Origin: an uncultured Polaribacter sp.
GTDB taxonomy: Bacteria > Bacteroidota > Bacteroidia > Flavobacteriales > Flavobacteriaceae
Direction: 5' to 3'
Assembly: GCA_913061165.1 (NCBI GenBank)
Contig: CAJXTJ010000004.1
Span: 1-54,062, forward strand
Length of the DNA stretch: 54,062 nt
Shown: positions 9,354 to 19,847 of the stretch, one piece after another
Layout of the letters: each line of letters opens with the position of its first letter
How positions within the stretch are numbered: position 1 is the stretch's first letter
Program-made: the position numbers and the translations under genes
Notes under the pieces: generated by a model
What the model saw: the letters and a program-made list of their open reading frames with translations, nothing else
The model's database searches: none
Told to the model about the DNA's origin: nothing

Positions 9354-12300
9354 TTATTTTTTATAATATTTTTTATATTTGATAAAAGCAATAGTTCCTA
9401 GAATAGTTATAAAACCAACAGAATAATAAACAGAAGTTGGTGTAATAACTCTATCTCCACTTGCATAAGAATGCAAGCCAGACAGGTAAAAGTTTACTCC
9501 AAAATAGGTCATCATAATAGATGCATATGCAATTATAGACCATAAATTAAAGGTAAACCTACCGCGTAAACCAGGAATTAAACGCATGTGCAATACAAAG
9601 GCATAAACCATTATAGAAATTAGGGCCCAAGTCTCTTTAGGATCCCATCCCCAATAACGTCCCCAACTTTCATTAGCCCACATACCACCTAGGAAGTTTC
9701 CAATGGTTAACATAATTAAACCTATGGTAATTGCCATTTCATTAATAATAGTAATTTCCTTAATGTTTAAGTCCATTTTCTTCTTATTCTTTTCATTGGT
9801 AAATGCCATTAAAAAGAGTGCGAAAATCCCTAAAATCATCCCTAAAGAAAAAGGCCCGTAACTAGCTACAATAATAGAAACATGCACAAGAAGCCACCAA
9901 GAATTTAAAACAGGTTGTAAATTTGCAATTTCTGGATCTAACCAATTTTGGTGTGCAAAAGCCAAGATGATTGCTGTTAAGAACGTGGTTGCGGTTAGTG
10001 TAAGTGCAGATTTTCTTCCGAAGAATAAACCGAAGAGCATGGTTGCCCAAGCTACATAGATAATAGACTCATAAGCATTACTCCAAGGTGCGTTGCCACT
10101 GATGTACCATCTCGATATCAATCCTAAGGTGTGAAACACGAATAAACCAATTACAATACCAATCAATATTTTTACAACAATATTAATCCATGGTTTTGAA
10201 GTGAAAATTTGCCAAATCACAAAAAGGATTAAAAACAAACTAGCAAAACCGTAATACTTTGCTAATTGTTCAAAGGGTTGTATTTTATTATATGAAATTT
10301 CTAAAGAAATTTCTTTTTCTGTAGGCAATACTTCTGCACCAAATTTAAGTTGAAATTTCTTTATACCATCTAATATTTTATTTGCTTCAGAATAGTCATT
10401 TGTTTTTTTTGCTTTCTGTAAAAATTGAATATAAACTGGCAGAGATTGCCGCACAAAAACAGAATCTGTCCCTGTAAAATTAGCGGTTGAGGTTTCTGGT
10501 TGTGAGACCCATTTGTTATTTTCATCGTTAGGAATAGGGTAAATTTTTAAAATCCCACCGAAAATAGCACTATATAATAATCCAATCCTTCTATCTATTT
10601 TAATAATATCTTTTTCAAACTTATTTTTTTCCTTTTTCTTTTGTGCTTCAGCAACTTCCTCTTTTATTTTATAAACACCCATTGGGGTTAAAAAATCTGA
10701 TAAAGCTGCGTATTTAGAAGTAGCTGAAATACCGATAAGTTTTCTGATTTCGGTATTTCCTTTTTCTAAATAAATTACCGGAACTTCATACCAAAGTCGA
10801 GGGTTTTCTATGATAGATAATAAAACCTGACTAGGCTCCATATCCTTAAATTTTTCTGTCTTGCTTACTTTTCTTACCAATTCAGAGGCAAAAGTATGTG
10901 CAGGTTTCATTCTACCACCAGCATCTTGAATAACCAATTTATTAAAACTTTCTGCGTGTTTTGCATCTACCATATTGGCAAGCAAAATAGAGTCTATTTG
11001 TTGAATGGTTATTCTTGCAGGTTGATGCGTATTTTCATGTTGCGCAAAGGTGAAACTTGATAAAAGTAATGCAGCAACAATAGAGAGCATTAGTTTTTTC
11101 TTTTTAATTTTAGTCAGTCCTTTTTTCAAAACGTCAAACCTAGTATTTTTTGCAAAAAGAATACAAATCATACCAATGTATAAAAGAGAGTAACCTAAAT
11201 ACGTAACAAAAGTCCCAAGAAAATCGTGATTTACAGAAAGGTGCGTTTCTTCTTTACCGTCAGATAAATCATAACTTGCTTGAAAGAACTTATAACCTCT
11301 GTGATCTAAAATATGGTTCATAAAAATTTTATAATCAAAAGTTTCTTTTGGGTCTATAATTGTAACCTCACTTGCATAGGCTGCTGCACTCTCAGATCCT
11401 GGGTATTTATCTAGTTGAAAATCGTTTAACTTTATACTAAAAGGAGTTTTTAATGTTTTTGAACCATATAAAACTCTAAAATTTAAACCACCAACAGACA
11501 CTTCTTTAGAACCGTCAGAATTAAATTTCCCTCCTTTTAATTCTAAACGTTCTGTTTTGTTATTAGCTGTAATATCTACAAAAATAACATCTTGTATTTT
11601 GTCATTTTTTGGGCCGCTAATCGTTTTCATAATTCCTTTTTCTGCTGGTCTAGGGATTACAAATTGGAGTTCACCAATATTATGAAGTGTTAGATATTTA
11701 AAGTCTTGTAAAGAATCTTTAGTAATCTTGCCTTTTTCTTGATCTGCCATTCTAAACCAATCTCCATTGTCTTTAGAAATCATTTTTAAAACACCACTTT
11801 TATTTGTGAAATTGACGGTTGCATTGTCATTGTTGGCATCAAATCCAACTAAAATACCGTGTATATTTTGTATGGTGCCTTTTTTAATCCAATGCTCATG
11901 ACGGGAACCTTCAGAAGACTCTACAAAAAATAAATGTTCTATACCATTTTCATCTTCAACTAAGTTTTTTTCAGCCCACGGGATATAATCTACTAACTCA
12001 AATTTAATATCAATACTTTTTTCTTTTGTTTGAAATGAATCTGTATAAGTCCAAGAATTGGTGCCCCAAGCAGAAAGCATTATTGGTGCATTTATTTCCG
12101 GTTTTTGAGAGTTTCCATCATCTACAACAGCATTTAGGTAGGTGGTTTCAGATAGAAACTGATTGGTAGTTTCACCCTCTTCAATAAGCATAATGCCTTC
12201 ATAACCAACATAACGAGTAATTCCTGCACCGACTAAGATTAATAAAAAAGAGGCATGGAACATTAAAACGGGCCATTTCTCTTTTTTATAAAGGCGGTAT

Positions 12301-12500
12301 CTGAATATATTTCCAAAGAAATTAATTACAAAAAAGCCCATAATTGCCTCGAACCACCAAGCATTATATATTAGTGCTTTAGAGGTTTGTGTACCAAAAT
12401 CGTTTTCTATGAATGTGGCAATTGCCATTGCAGTTGCAAACAAGATAAATAAAACAGCTGTTAATCTTGTAGAATATAGGAAATCGAATAATTTTTTCAT
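9354..12500 (-). CDS. ccsBA: Fused ResB-CcsA cytochrome c biogenesis protein
   Basis: System II cytochrome c synthase: moves haem across the inner membrane and joins it to apocytochrome c in the periplasm. At 1048 residues it fuses a ResB/CcsB half (first membrane segments at about 10-100, a large periplasmic part, then a membrane segment near 430-450) to a CcsA half with many membrane segments (about 770-1045). The CcsA haem-handling WWD motif is visible as WGRYWGWDPKETWA, with conserved histidines in FAHQNW, LVHVSI and GLHSYAS. The roughly 290-residue linker between the halves begins with a signal-like hydrophobic stretch (LMLSIVAALLLSSFTFA). Single-chain CcsBA proteins are normal in Bacteroidota. 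Confidence 0.92.
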   Translation of the reverse strand: MKKLFDFLYSTRLTAVLFILFATAMAIATFIENDFGTQTSKALIYNAWWFEAIMGFFVINFFGNIFRYRLYKKEKWPVLMFHASFLLILVGAGITRYVGYEGIMLIEEGETTNQFLSETTYLNAVVDDGNSQKPEINAPIMLSAWGTNSWTYTDSFQTKEKSIDIKFELVDYIPWAEKNLVEDENGIEHLFFVESSEGSRHEHWIKKGTIQNIHGILVGFDANNDNATVNFTNKSGVLKMISKDNGDWFRMADQEKGKITKDSLQDFKYLTLHNIGELQFVIPRPAEKGIMKTISGPKNDKIQDVIFVDITANNKTERLELKGGKFNSDGSKEVSVGGLNFRVLYGSKTLKTPFSIKLNDFQLDKYPGSESAAAYASEVTIIDPKETFDYKIFMNHILDHRGYKFFQASYDLSDGKEETHLSVNHDFLGTFVTYLGYSLLYIGMICILFAKNTRFDVLKKGLTKIKKKKLMLSIVAALLLSSFTFAQHENTHQPARITIQQIDSILLANMVDAKHAESFNKLVIQDAGGRMKPAHTFASELVRKVSKTEKFKDMEPSQVLLSIIENPRLWYEVPVIYLEKGNTEIRKLIGISATSKYAALSDFLTPMGVYKIKEEVAEAQKKKEKNKFEKDIIKIDRRIGLLYSAIFGGILKIYPIPNDENNKWVSQPETSTANFTGTDSVFVRQSLPVYIQFLQKAKKTNDYSEANKILDGIKKFQLKFGAEVLPTEKEISLEISYNKIQPFEQLAKYYGFASLFLILFVIWQIFTSKPWINIVVKILIGIVIGLFVFHTLGLISRWYISGNAPWSNAYESIIYVAWATMLFGLFFGRKSALTLTATTFLTAIILAFAHQNWLDPEIANLQPVLNSWWLLVHVSIIVASYGPFSLGMILGIFALFLMAFTNEKNKKKMDLNIKEITIINEMAITIGLIMLTIGNFLGGMWANESWGRYWGWDPKETWALISIMVYAFVLHMRLIPGLRGRFTFNLWSIIAYASIMMTYFGVNFYLSGLHSYASGDRVITPTSVYYSVGFITILGTIAFIKYKKYYKK

Positions 12501-12528
12501 CCTTTTTGAAGTAGTTTTTAATCTACTG

Positions 12529-12536
12529 CAAATTTA
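12529..12536 (-). promoter_or_regulatory. Candidate -7 box for ccsBA
   Basis: Reads TAAATTTG on the minus strand, giving an implied leader of about 25 bases before the ATG at 12500. Confidence 0.5.
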
Positions 12537-12640
12537 AGCATAAAAGGAGGAAAACTATCTAAGAGTGCCGTATTTTTCTTGTTAAGAACTGTTAAAAATA
12601 AGATGGTATTTGTATTTGAGTGGCAGGGCTGAATGCGTAT

Positions 12641-14704
12641 TTATTCTGCAACGCTATCAATTAAAATGGTTAGCATATCTATTGCTGCTTGGGCGATTTT
12701 TGTTCCAGGACCAAAAACCCCAACAGCACCAGCATCAAATAGAAATTGATAGTCTTGAGCAGGGATTACACCACCCACAATTACCATTATGTCTTCACGT
12801 TCATACCTTTTTAATTCTGCAATAACTTGTGGTACCAATGTTTTATGTCCGGCTGCTAAAGAGGAAACTCCGAGAATATGTACATCATTTTCTACAGCCT
12901 GCTTTGTAGCTTCTTTTGGTGTTTGAAAAAGTGGCCCAATATCTACATCAAAACCTAAGTCGGCATAGCCAGTAGCTACTACTTTTGCACCTCTATCATG
13001 GCCATCTTGTCCTAATTTGGCAATCATAATTCTTGGTCGTCTGCCTTCTAACTCAGCAAATTTATTTGCAAACTCTTTTGCTTTTTTAAATAACGGATCT
13101 TCTTTTATTTCTTTGCTATACACGCCAGATATTGTTTTATGTACTGCTTTATGCCTGCCATATACAAGTTCTAAAGCATCAGAGATTTCTCCTAATGTAG
13201 CTCTATTTTTCGCAGCTGTAACCGCCAAATCTAATAAGTTTTCTTTTCCAGATTTTGCAGCTTTAGTTATTGCCGATAAAGATTCCTTTACGGCAGTATT
13301 ATTTCTGTTCGCTTTTAACTCATTTAATCTTTCAATTTGAGAATTTCGAACCGCTTCATTATCCACCTCTAAAAAATGTAAGGGGTCTTCTTTTTCTAAC
13401 TGATATTTATTTACGCCAACAATTATATCTTGTCCGCTGTCTATTTTTGCTTGTTTGATTGCTGCTGCCTCTTCAATTCTCATTTTCGGAATTCCTTTCT
13501 CAATAGCTTTAGTCATCCCGCCTAACTTTTCAACTTCTTCAATTAGTTTCCAAGCCTTATTGGCTATGTTTTCTGTTAGTTCTTCTATATGGTAACTTCC
13601 TGCCCAAGGATCTACAGTTTTTGTTATATACGTTTCTTCCTGTAAGTAGATTTGTGTGTTTCTAGCAATTCTAGCAGAAAAGTCTGTGGGTAGCGCAATT
13701 GCTTCATCTAATGCATTTGTGTGCAGACTTTGTGTGCCACCAAATGTTGCCGCCATTGCTTCAATTGTTGTTCTTGCAACATTGTTAAAAGGATCTTGTT
13801 CTGTTAAGCTCCAACCACTAGTTTGGCAATGCGTTCTTAGTGCTAAGGATTTTTGGTTTTTAGGGTTGAACTTCTTTACAATTTTTGCCCACAACATTCT
13901 TGCTGCTCTTAATTTGGCTATTTCTGTAAAATGATCCATTCCTATTGCCCAAAAGAAGGACAATCGTGGTGCAAATGAATCAATATCCATTCCGGCATCA
14001 ATACCTTTTCTAATATATTCTAAACCGTCTGCAAGCGTATATGCCAATTCAATTTCTGCGGTTGCACCAGCTTCTTGCATATGATAACCAGAAATTGATA
14101 TTGAATTGTATTTTGGCATCTTATCGCTGGTGTATTTAAAGATATCAGCAATAATCTTCATAGATGGTGCAGGAGGGTAGATATAAGTATTACGAACCAT
14201 AAACTCCTTTAATATGTCATTTTGAATGGTTCCTGTTAAGTTTTCTAAAGAGACACCTTGTTCTTGTGCAGCAACGATATAAAAGGCTAAAATGGGTAAG
14301 ACAGCGCCATTCATAGTCATAGAAACAGACATTTTGTCTAACGGAATTTCGTCAAATAAAACTTTCATATCTTCTACAGAATCTATGGCAACACCTGCTT
14401 TTCCTACATCTCCTTGCACGCGTTCATGATCTGAATCGTAACCTCTATGGGTGGCTAAATCAAAAGCTACAGAGAGTCCTTTTTGGCCGGCCTCTAAGTT
14501 TCTTTTATAAAAAGCATTACTTTCTTCTGCGGTAGAGAAACCTGCATATTGTCTTATCGTCCAAGGCCTTCTAACGTACATTGTACTATAAGGTCCTCTT
14601 AAATTAGGTGCTATTCCTGCCACAAAATCTTCATGTTTAAAGCTTTGTGGAGTTGCTGTTTTAGCACTTTTGAGTTTGATATGTTCAAATGATTTTCTAG
14701 TCAT
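12641..14704 (-). CDS. mutB: Methylmalonyl-CoA mutase, large (catalytic) subunit
   Basis: Adenosylcobalamin enzyme that interconverts (R)-methylmalonyl-CoA and succinyl-CoA (propionate metabolism). The 687-residue protein has an N-terminal TIM barrel binding the CoA ester ([42 protein letters not shown]) and a C-terminal B12-binding domain with the base-off motif DGHDRGAKV at about 567-575, followed by GxG-type segment VGGVIP. Family length is about 700. Its ATG overlaps the end of the small-subunit gene by 8 bases, which suggests translational coupling. Confidence 0.96.
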   Translation of the reverse strand: MTRKSFEHIKLKSAKTATPQSFKHEDFVAGIAPNLRGPYSTMYVRRPWTIRQYAGFSTAEESNAFYKRNLEAGQKGLSVAFDLATHRGYDSDHERVQGDVGKAGVAIDSVEDMKVLFDEIPLDKMSVSMTMNGAVLPILAFYIVAAQEQGVSLENLTGTIQNDILKEFMVRNTYIYPPAPSMKIIADIFKYTSDKMPKYNSISISGYHMQEAGATAEIELAYTLADGLEYIRKGIDAGMDIDSFAPRLSFFWAIGMDHFTEIAKLRAARMLWAKIVKKFNPKNQKSLALRTHCQTSGWSLTEQDPFNNVARTTIEAMAATFGGTQSLHTNALDEAIALPTDFSARIARNTQIYLQEETYITKTVDPWAGSYHIEELTENIANKAWKLIEEVEKLGGMTKAIEKGIPKMRIEEAAAIKQAKIDSGQDIIVGVNKYQLEKEDPLHFLEVDNEAVRNSQIERLNELKANRNNTAVKESLSAITKAAKSGKENLLDLAVTAAKNRATLGEISDALELVYGRHKAVHKTISGVYSKEIKEDPLFKKAKEFANKFAELEGRRPRIMIAKLGQDGHDRGAKVVATGYADLGFDVDIGPLFQTPKEATKQAVENDVHILGVSSLAAGHKTLVPQVIAELKRYEREDIMVIVGGVIPAQDYQFLFDAGAVGVFGPGTKIAQAAIDMLTILIDSVAE

Positions 14705-16052
14705 TTTCTTTTTCTAACCGTTCTTTTTCTATGATTTCAGAAAGACGTTTTCTGTTAATTGGGACAATTAAAGTTTTTATATTTCTTTGTTTTATAAAAG
14801 GGAATAATTCCAACTCATTTTTCATGATATCATTTTTATTGGGTTGCATATTGGTGCCCAATAAAATAATCCTTTTAGCATGGAAGTCTTCTTCCTCCTT
14901 CGCAACACTTTCTGCTATTTTCTTTTGAATAATTCCCGCTTTTAATTGTTTTAAAAATCCCCCGCCTTTTTCTATTTGTTTAAATAGGGTCAATGCTTTT
15001 TCTGCTAATTGGTGGGTAATTGCCTCTATATAATAAGTGCCATCAGCAAAATTTTGTGCTTCTTGTAAATAACTTTCCTGTTGTAAAATTAAAAGTTGAT
15101 TTCTTGCAATTCGTTCACCAAATTCATTTGATTTATGATACATAGCGTCGTACGATATAGAAGAAACCGTATTGGATCCTCCTAAGATAGCACTCATATA
15201 CTCAGTTGTTGTTCTAAGCATATTTATATTATAGTCATACAATGTTTTATTTCTTAAACTGGGCTGCGTAAAAATATGCACTGCACTATTTTCTTGATCA
15301 TATTCATTTAATAGCGTTGCCCATAAAATTCTAAATGCCCTTAGTTTTGCTATTTCAAAAAAGTAATTGCTACCCGCAGAAAATGTAAAGTGAATTTTTT
15401 CTGCTATGTCTTTTCCAAAATGATTTAAATATTCGTTTGCGTGGGCTAAAGTATAGGCTAATTGCTGTACAATGGTAGCGCCTGCGTTTTGATATAAGTC
15501 ACTAGAAACCGAAACACAATTTTTATTGGATTTAAGAATAAGATCTAATTGTTTGAAATCTTCATTTAAATTGATAAACCAATTTCCGTTTTCGGCCAAA
15601 TTTCCAATAATATCTAATTGGATAAACGTCTTATTAGGATTTATGAATTTTGATAATTCAACCAAAAACACGGAAGGTAAAAACTGAAATTTAAAATATA
15701 TTAGAATTGTATTAATATCAATATTTTGCAATAGTAAACTGCAATTAAAAGGTTTTGTACTAATAAATTGAATTGAAGTTGCTCCTCTTCTTAAAGCATC
15801 AAGAGCTAAGGAATTTGCTATTTTCTCGTTATCAATGAAAATAGTTTGACAAATATTAAAGCCTTTTTTTGGTAGATCTAGTTTTGTGTTTGTTCTGTCT
15901 TCTTTTGAGTAAAAAGGTTTTACTGTAATACCTTCATTCGTTTTCCAAAGCAAAGTTTCATTATAATCTGCACCCTTTAAGTCTGCTTGAATTTTTTGCT
16001 TCCAAGCAGCCGATGATATTCCTATAAATTCATTAAACAGAAATGTATTCAT
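14697..16052 (-). CDS. mutA: Methylmalonyl-CoA mutase, small subunit
   Basis: Non-catalytic partner of the large subunit. The 451-residue product has the mutase barrel fold ([59 protein letters not shown]) but no DxHxxG motif. The family's small subunit has a degenerate B12 domain; here the chain ends with a short piece of it ([18 protein letters not shown]). At 451 residues it is shorter than the roughly 600-residue actinobacterial small subunits, which is usual for Bacteroidota. Its ATG shares one base with the stop of the DivIC-like gene (TAATG). Confidence 0.9.
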   Translation of the reverse strand: MNTFLFNEFIGISSAAWKQKIQADLKGADYNETLLWKTNEGITVKPFYSKEDRTNTKLDLPKKGFNICQTIFIDNEKIANSLALDALRRGATSIQFISTKPFNCSLLLQNIDINTILIYFKFQFLPSVFLVELSKFINPNKTFIQLDIIGNLAENGNWFINLNEDFKQLDLILKSNKNCVSVSSDLYQNAGATIVQQLAYTLAHANEYLNHFGKDIAEKIHFTFSAGSNYFFEIAKLRAFRILWATLLNEYDQENSAVHIFTQPSLRNKTLYDYNINMLRTTTEYMSAILGGSNTVSSISYDAMYHKSNEFGERIARNQLLILQQESYLQEAQNFADGTYYIEAITHQLAEKALTLFKQIEKGGGFLKQLKAGIIQKKIAESVAKEEEDFHAKRIILLGTNMQPNKNDIMKNELELFPFIKQRNIKTLIVPINRKRLSEIIEKERLEKEND

Positions 16053-16369
16053 TACTTTTTTATGGTATCAAATTCTATAATATAAATATCTTCATTTTCT
16101 TTTTTCATTAAGTACTGCTCTCTTGCAAAACGCTCTAGTTGAAGAGAATCATTTAGTTTCATGATGGTGGCTTTATCTTCGGCTATTTTAGTTTTATAAA
16201 AAGATACGGTACTCTCTAAATCTTTAATTTCTTTATTAAATTTTCTATGAACTAAATAAGAATTCTCGTCAAAAAATAACATCCAGATCAAGAAAGGAAT
16301 AAAAATTAGAACAAAAATATTTGTCAAAATTTTAAATACTTTATTATTTTTTAGAGTGTTAATGGTCAT
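16052..16369 (-). CDS. FtsB/DivIC-like septum formation protein
   Basis: 105-residue bitopic membrane protein: a short cytoplasmic N-terminus, one membrane segment at about 14-32 (ILTNIFVLIFIPFLIWMLF), then a periplasmic coiled coil (KFNKEIKDLESTVSFYKTKI) and the FtsB/DivIC-type end LERFAREQYLMKKENEDIYIIE. Such proteins bridge FtsL and FtsQ/DivIB in the divisome. It lies 3 bases after udk and overlaps mutA by one base, an arrangement common in flavobacteria. Confidence 0.85.
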   Translation of the reverse strand: MTINTLKNNKVFKILTNIFVLIFIPFLIWMLFFDENSYLVHRKFNKEIKDLESTVSFYKTKIAEDKATIMKLNDSLQLERFAREQYLMKKENEDIYIIEFDTIKK

Positions 16370-16372
16370 ATT

Positions 16373-16978
16373 CTATAAACGTTCATTAATAACTGTTCTA
16401 ACAATATCTATGGCAACATTATTATATCTATCATTAGGTATAATTAAATCTGCAAAGTTTTTTGTAGGTTCTATAAATTCTTGATGCATAGGCTTTAAGG
16501 TAGTCTGATACCTGCTTAAAACTTCATCCATATCTCTTCCTCTTTCTGTGATATCTCTTTTTAACCTTCTAATTAATCGTTCATCTGTCTCTGCGTGCAC
16601 AAATATTTTAATGTCAAATAAATCTCTTAATTCCTTATTGTTTAGGATCAATATTCCTTCAACAATTACTACTTTTCTTGGATGTGTCTTAATAGTATCT
16701 TTTGTTCTATTGTGAGTTACAAAAGAATATACTGGCTGATCGATAGTATTTCCAGCTTTGAGTGCTTTTAAATGGTTAATAATTAGATTAAAATCGATAG
16801 CTCTTGGATGGTCAAAATTAATTTTAGCTCTTTCTTCATAAGGCATATTGTCTGTAGCATTATAGTAAGAGTCTTGAGAAATTACGCATACTTCATCTGT
16901 AGGTAATTGTTTAATAATTTGATTTACAACTGTTGTCTTTCCACTACCAGTTCCGCCCGCAATTCCAATAATTAGCAT
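16373..16978 (-). CDS. udk: Uridine kinase
   Basis: Phosphorylates uridine and cytidine to UMP and CMP (pyrimidine salvage). The 201-residue protein has the P-loop GIAGGTGSGKTTV at 5-17, the substrate segment SQDSYYN near 35-41, FDHPRAID near 55-62, the YSFVTHNRT region, and the lid RLIRRLKRDITERGRD. Length matches bacterial Udk (about 205-215). First gene of the udk-divIC-mutA-mutB run. An inverted repeat ACCTT-N7-AAGGT lies about 35 bases upstream, of unknown meaning. Confidence 0.95.
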   Translation of the reverse strand: MLIIGIAGGTGSGKTTVVNQIIKQLPTDEVCVISQDSYYNATDNMPYEERAKINFDHPRAIDFNLIINHLKALKAGNTIDQPVYSFVTHNRTKDTIKTHPRKVVIVEGILILNNKELRDLFDIKIFVHAETDERLIRRLKRDITERGRDMDEVLSRYQTTLKPMHQEFIEPTKNFADLIIPNDRYNNVAIDIVRTVINERL

Positions 16979-17165
16979 AAAAAAATATGATTTTGTTAAA
17001 GTTTTAACCTTAAAAGTAAAGGTATTATAAAAATATATATTTAAGGACTATCTCAGTTTTTTTTAGGATTCAATTTTATGAGGCTTGAAACCGCCATAAT
17101 TATGATTTTCTATCTGTATCGTTTGCTTAATAACTTTAATTTTTGAACTACTACATAGAAATAAA

Positions 17166-17195
17166 AAAGCTTCAAAAATAAATTTTTGAAGCTTT
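17166..17195 (-). terminator. Terminator after tRNA-Thr
   Basis: Near-perfect inverted repeat AAAGCTTCAAAAAT / ATTTTTGAAGCTTT with a 2-base loop, starting 11 bases past the tRNA 3' end on the minus strand and followed there by a T run. Confidence 0.75.
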
Positions 17196-17205
17196 AAATA
17201 AATTG

Positions 17206-17279
17206 AGCCGATGGAGGGACTCGAACCCACGACCTGCTGATTACAAATCAGCTGCTCTAGCCAGCTGAGCTACATCGGC
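17206..17279 (-). tRNA. tRNA-Thr (anticodon TGT)
   Basis: On the minus strand, acceptor GCCGATG pairs with CATCGGC. The D arm holds GCTCAGCTGG, the anticodon stem-loop is CTGAT-TTGTAAT-CAG with anticodon TGT, and the T arm has GGTTCGAGTCC. No CCA is encoded. The 74-base length is normal. Confidence 0.96.
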
Positions 17280-17432
17280 TTTTGTTTTCAGTTGGCAAAT
17301 AAAATAAAAATTGGGAACACAACCTAACTAAAAATGTTATTTTTTTACCTTGTTTGTGTAAGTGCCTTATTTGTAATATTTTGCTTAAAATATTAAAAGA
17401 ACGTATTGATTAGTAGAATTAAAAGTAGCTTC

Positions 17433-18737
17433 TTAATTTAAGGCTTCTTTATAGGTTGCGAGACACCTTTCTCTTGCTTCTTTATGATCTACCATTTCTT
17501 TAGAGTATGTGAATTCTTGAAAATCTGGCACCCATTTTTTAATATAGGCTAAGTCGCTATCAAATTTTTTAATTTGAGTAGTAGGATTAAAAATTCTAAA
17601 ATAAGGTGCTGCATCTACACCAGAGCCTGCAACCCATTGCCAATTACCAATATTGCTGGCCATTTCATAGTCATGTAATTTTTCGGCAAAATATGCTTCT
17701 CCCCATCGCCAGTCTATTAATAAGTGTTTGCATAAAAAACTACCCACTAACATTCTAATTCTATTGTGCATAAAACCTGTTTCATTTAGTTGGCGCATTC
17801 CAGCGTCCACTAAAGGGTATCCTGTCTCGCCATTACACCATTTAAGAAATTCAGCTTCATTATTGCGCCAGTCAATTCTATCGTACTTTGCTTTAAAAGA
17901 TTTTTTTGATGTATGCGGAAAATGCCATAGAATTTGCATAAAAAATTCTCTCCAAATTAGTTCTTGCCAAAAAATCTCATTTTTTTCTGTAATCGCTTTT
18001 TCTATCATCTTACGAATACTAACCGTGCCAAAACGTAAATGCGGTCCTAGTTTAGAGGTAGCGTCTTGTGCAGGAAAGTTCCGTGTATCTTCATAATTTT
18101 GAATAAGCGCAGGTGTGACGATATGCTTTTTTATTTTTTGATTTGATTTTGTAAAACCAATATCAGATAAAGTTAAATTTGGTAGTTCTTTATCTTGTAT
18201 TAAGTTTTTTAAAAATGAACTGGTGTAGTAAAAATCTAAGGTGTATGTTTTGAATTGCTCTTTCCAGACCTTCATGTATGGCGTATATACTACATAAGGT
18301 AATCCATCTTTTTTAGTAACTTCATTTTGTTCAAAAATTACTTGATCTTTAAATGTTTTAAACTTAATATTATTATCATTTAATAATTGTTGAATTTTAT
18401 CATCTCTCTCTTTAGCATAGGGTTCATAATCTCTATTTGTAAATACGGTATCTATATTATATTTTTCTAATAGATTTTTGTATACAGCTTTTGGCTCTCC
18501 ATGAAACATGGCGATACTGCTACTATTTTTATCTTCTAATTTAGTACGCATTTTTTGAAGCGTTTCATAGATAAAAGTAAGTCTAGCGTCGTCTTTAGGG
18601 AGTTTTTTTAAAATTTCTTCATCAAAAATAAAGATAGGTAGCACCGGATGTTCACTTTTAAGCGCGTTATAAAATCCAACATTATCATCCAATCTTAAAT
18701 CTCTGCGAAACCAAAAAATATTTACAGTATCCTTCAT
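17433..18737 (-). CDS. phr: Class I-type deoxyribodipyrimidine photolyase
   Basis: Light-driven repair of cyclobutane pyrimidine dimers with FADH-. From ATG 18737 the product is 434 residues: an antenna-binding alpha/beta domain (FWFRRDLRLDDN at 7-18) and the helical FAD domain with DATSKLGPHLRFGTVSIR, WQELIWREFF, ETGYPLVDAGMRQLNETGFMHNR (family core) and NIGNWQWVAGSGVDAAPYFR. The WQW of the electron-transfer chain and DWRWGE are intact. I prefer 18737 over a start six codons upstream because the family begins at this point; it then lies one base after the SRPBCC stop. Last gene of the light-stress cluster. Confidence 0.93.
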   Translation of the reverse strand: MKDTVNIFWFRRDLRLDDNVGFYNALKSEHPVLPIFIFDEEILKKLPKDDARLTFIYETLQKMRTKLEDKNSSSIAMFHGEPKAVYKNLLEKYNIDTVFTNRDYEPYAKERDDKIQQLLNDNNIKFKTFKDQVIFEQNEVTKKDGLPYVVYTPYMKVWKEQFKTYTLDFYYTSSFLKNLIQDKELPNLTLSDIGFTKSNQKIKKHIVTPALIQNYEDTRNFPAQDATSKLGPHLRFGTVSIRKMIEKAITEKNEIFWQELIWREFFMQILWHFPHTSKKSFKAKYDRIDWRNNEAEFLKWCNGETGYPLVDAGMRQLNETGFMHNRIRMLVGSFLCKHLLIDWRWGEAYFAEKLHDYEMASNIGNWQWVAGSGVDAAPYFRIFNPTTQIKKFDSDLAYIKKWVPDFQEFTYSKEMVDHKEARERCLATYKEALN

Positions 18738-18738
18738 C

Positions 18739-19203
18739 TTATTTAATTTTACCAAAAAGTGCTAGTAATTTTTCTTGTCTGTAATTAAAAATTTCATCTA
18801 ATTTTGGTTTTACTAAAAAAGGGTGTACCATTTGACCTAGAATCCCTAAAGGAATTTTATAATCTATAATATCTTCTAATTCTACTCCACCTTCTATTTC
18901 TTTTACAAAATGCTTGTGATGCCAAAGAGCATAAGGTCCGTACATTTGCACATCTACAAAGTATTTTTTTTCCTCTATATGCGTAATTTCAGAGATCCAT
19001 TTTGTTTTAATACCTAAAAGAGGTGTTACATTATATTGAATTACCTGCCCTGTGTATAATGGTCTATCTATTTTAGAAAGAATATTAAAACTCATGTAAT
19101 CTGGTGTAATGATACTTAGATTTTTAGGGTTTGATAAAAACTCCCAAGCTGTATCCAATGAAATAGGCAGCTGTTGTTTCTTGTGAAGTGTGTATATTTT
19201 CAT
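18739..19203 (-). CDS. SRPBCC-fold ligand-binding protein
   Basis: 154-residue START/Bet v1-like protein of the polyketide-cyclase/SRPBCC superfamily: it opens YTLHKKQQLPISLDTAWEF and has the typical central YNVTPLLGIKTKWISEI and the final long helix EIFNYRQEKLLALFG. Homologues often accompany photolyases and SDR proteins in bacterial light-response clusters. The ligand is unknown. It sits one base from both neighbours, tspO and phr, so co-translation is likely. Confidence 0.8.
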   Translation of the reverse strand: MKIYTLHKKQQLPISLDTAWEFLSNPKNLSIITPDYMSFNILSKIDRPLYTGQVIQYNVTPLLGIKTKWISEITHIEEKKYFVDVQMYGPYALWHHKHFVKEIEGGVELEDIIDYKIPLGILGQMVHPFLVKPKLDEIFNYRQEKLLALFGKIK

Positions 19204-19204
19204 T

Positions 19205-19666
19205 TTAATTATGGACTAGAATATAGAGGTTTAAAGAAGTTGCTATGCATAGCCAAAGCATATAAGGTAGCAACAAGTATTTGTAATTATTTACTGCACT
19301 GCTTCGTTTGAAAAAATAAACAAATATAAGTGAAGTCAATAATAGAATATTTATAAGCGCAAATAATACGAGGTGCTGATTAAAGAAAATAAAATTCCAA
19401 CTGACATTGAGTACAAATTGAATTAGAAAAATAGTACGATTTTTACTTGTATTATCTTCTGTAAAAAGTTTTCCTAAATAAATGGAAAAGCAAATCATAA
19501 TAAGCGTCCAAGCAATGCCAAAAACAAAACCAGGTGGTGTCCAAGGAGCTTGTTGTAAATTTGTATACCAATTAGAAAGTGGGCCATTATTCATTAGCCA
19601 ACTCCCGATAGCTAAGCCACCAAAGTTTACAGCTAGAAATAATAGCATTAATTTTAATTGTTTCAT
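19205..19666 (-). CDS. tspO: TspO/MBR family membrane protein
   Basis: Five-helix membrane protein that binds porphyrins and, in some bacteria, degrades protoporphyrin IX in light. The 153-residue product has the family hallmarks GGLAIGSWL, WYTNLQQAPWTPPGFVFGIAWTLI, NVSWNFIFF and a tryptophan-rich loop; five hydrophobic segments span the chain. Length is typical (about 150-160). Position between a Lacal_2735-like gene (2 bases) and the SRPBCC gene (1 base) within a photolyase cluster fits a role in photo-oxidative stress. Confidence 0.94.
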   Translation of the reverse strand: MKQLKLMLLFLAVNFGGLAIGSWLMNNGPLSNWYTNLQQAPWTPPGFVFGIAWTLIMICFSIYLGKLFTEDNTSKNRTIFLIQFVLNVSWNFIFFNQHLVLFALINILLLTSLIFVYFFKRSSAVNNYKYLLLPYMLWLCIATSLNLYILVHN

Positions 19667-19668
19667 TC

Positions 19669-19842
19669 TTATTCCTCTGCTTTTAAAGCATCAATTTTCT
19701 TAAGGATATCGTCTGCTTCTTTATATTTAGAATCGCTATCGGTTCTATTTATAGATTGCAACTTATAGGCCTCTTCCATTACTTTTTTGTACTTGTCTTG
19801 AAGTTTGTCTGCTTCAGATTTTTTCTTAAAGATTCCGAACAT
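19669..19842 (-). CDS. Lacal_2735-type small protein (57 aa)
   Basis: Short gene read directly from the minus strand: it begins MFGIFKKKSEADKLQ and ends KIDALKAEE, with no cysteine or membrane segment. The whole chain is charged and helical, with a basic start (FKKK) and a heptad-like middle. It resembles the flavobacterial 'Lacal_2735 family' of about 55-60-residue proteins, whose function is unknown. It fills the space between the glutathione peroxidase (5 bases) and tspO (2 bases), which supports it being a real gene. Confidence 0.78.
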   Translation of the reverse strand: MFGIFKKKSEADKLQDKYKKVMEEAYKLQSINRTDSDSKYKEADDILKKIDALKAEE

Positions 19843-19847
19843 AGTTT

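Noticed and set aside
14697-16052. Methylmalonyl-CoA mutase small subunit seen as a truncated gene
   Set aside because: Lack of a working B12 motif is normal for the small subunit, and the 8-base overlap with mutB shows an intact junction.
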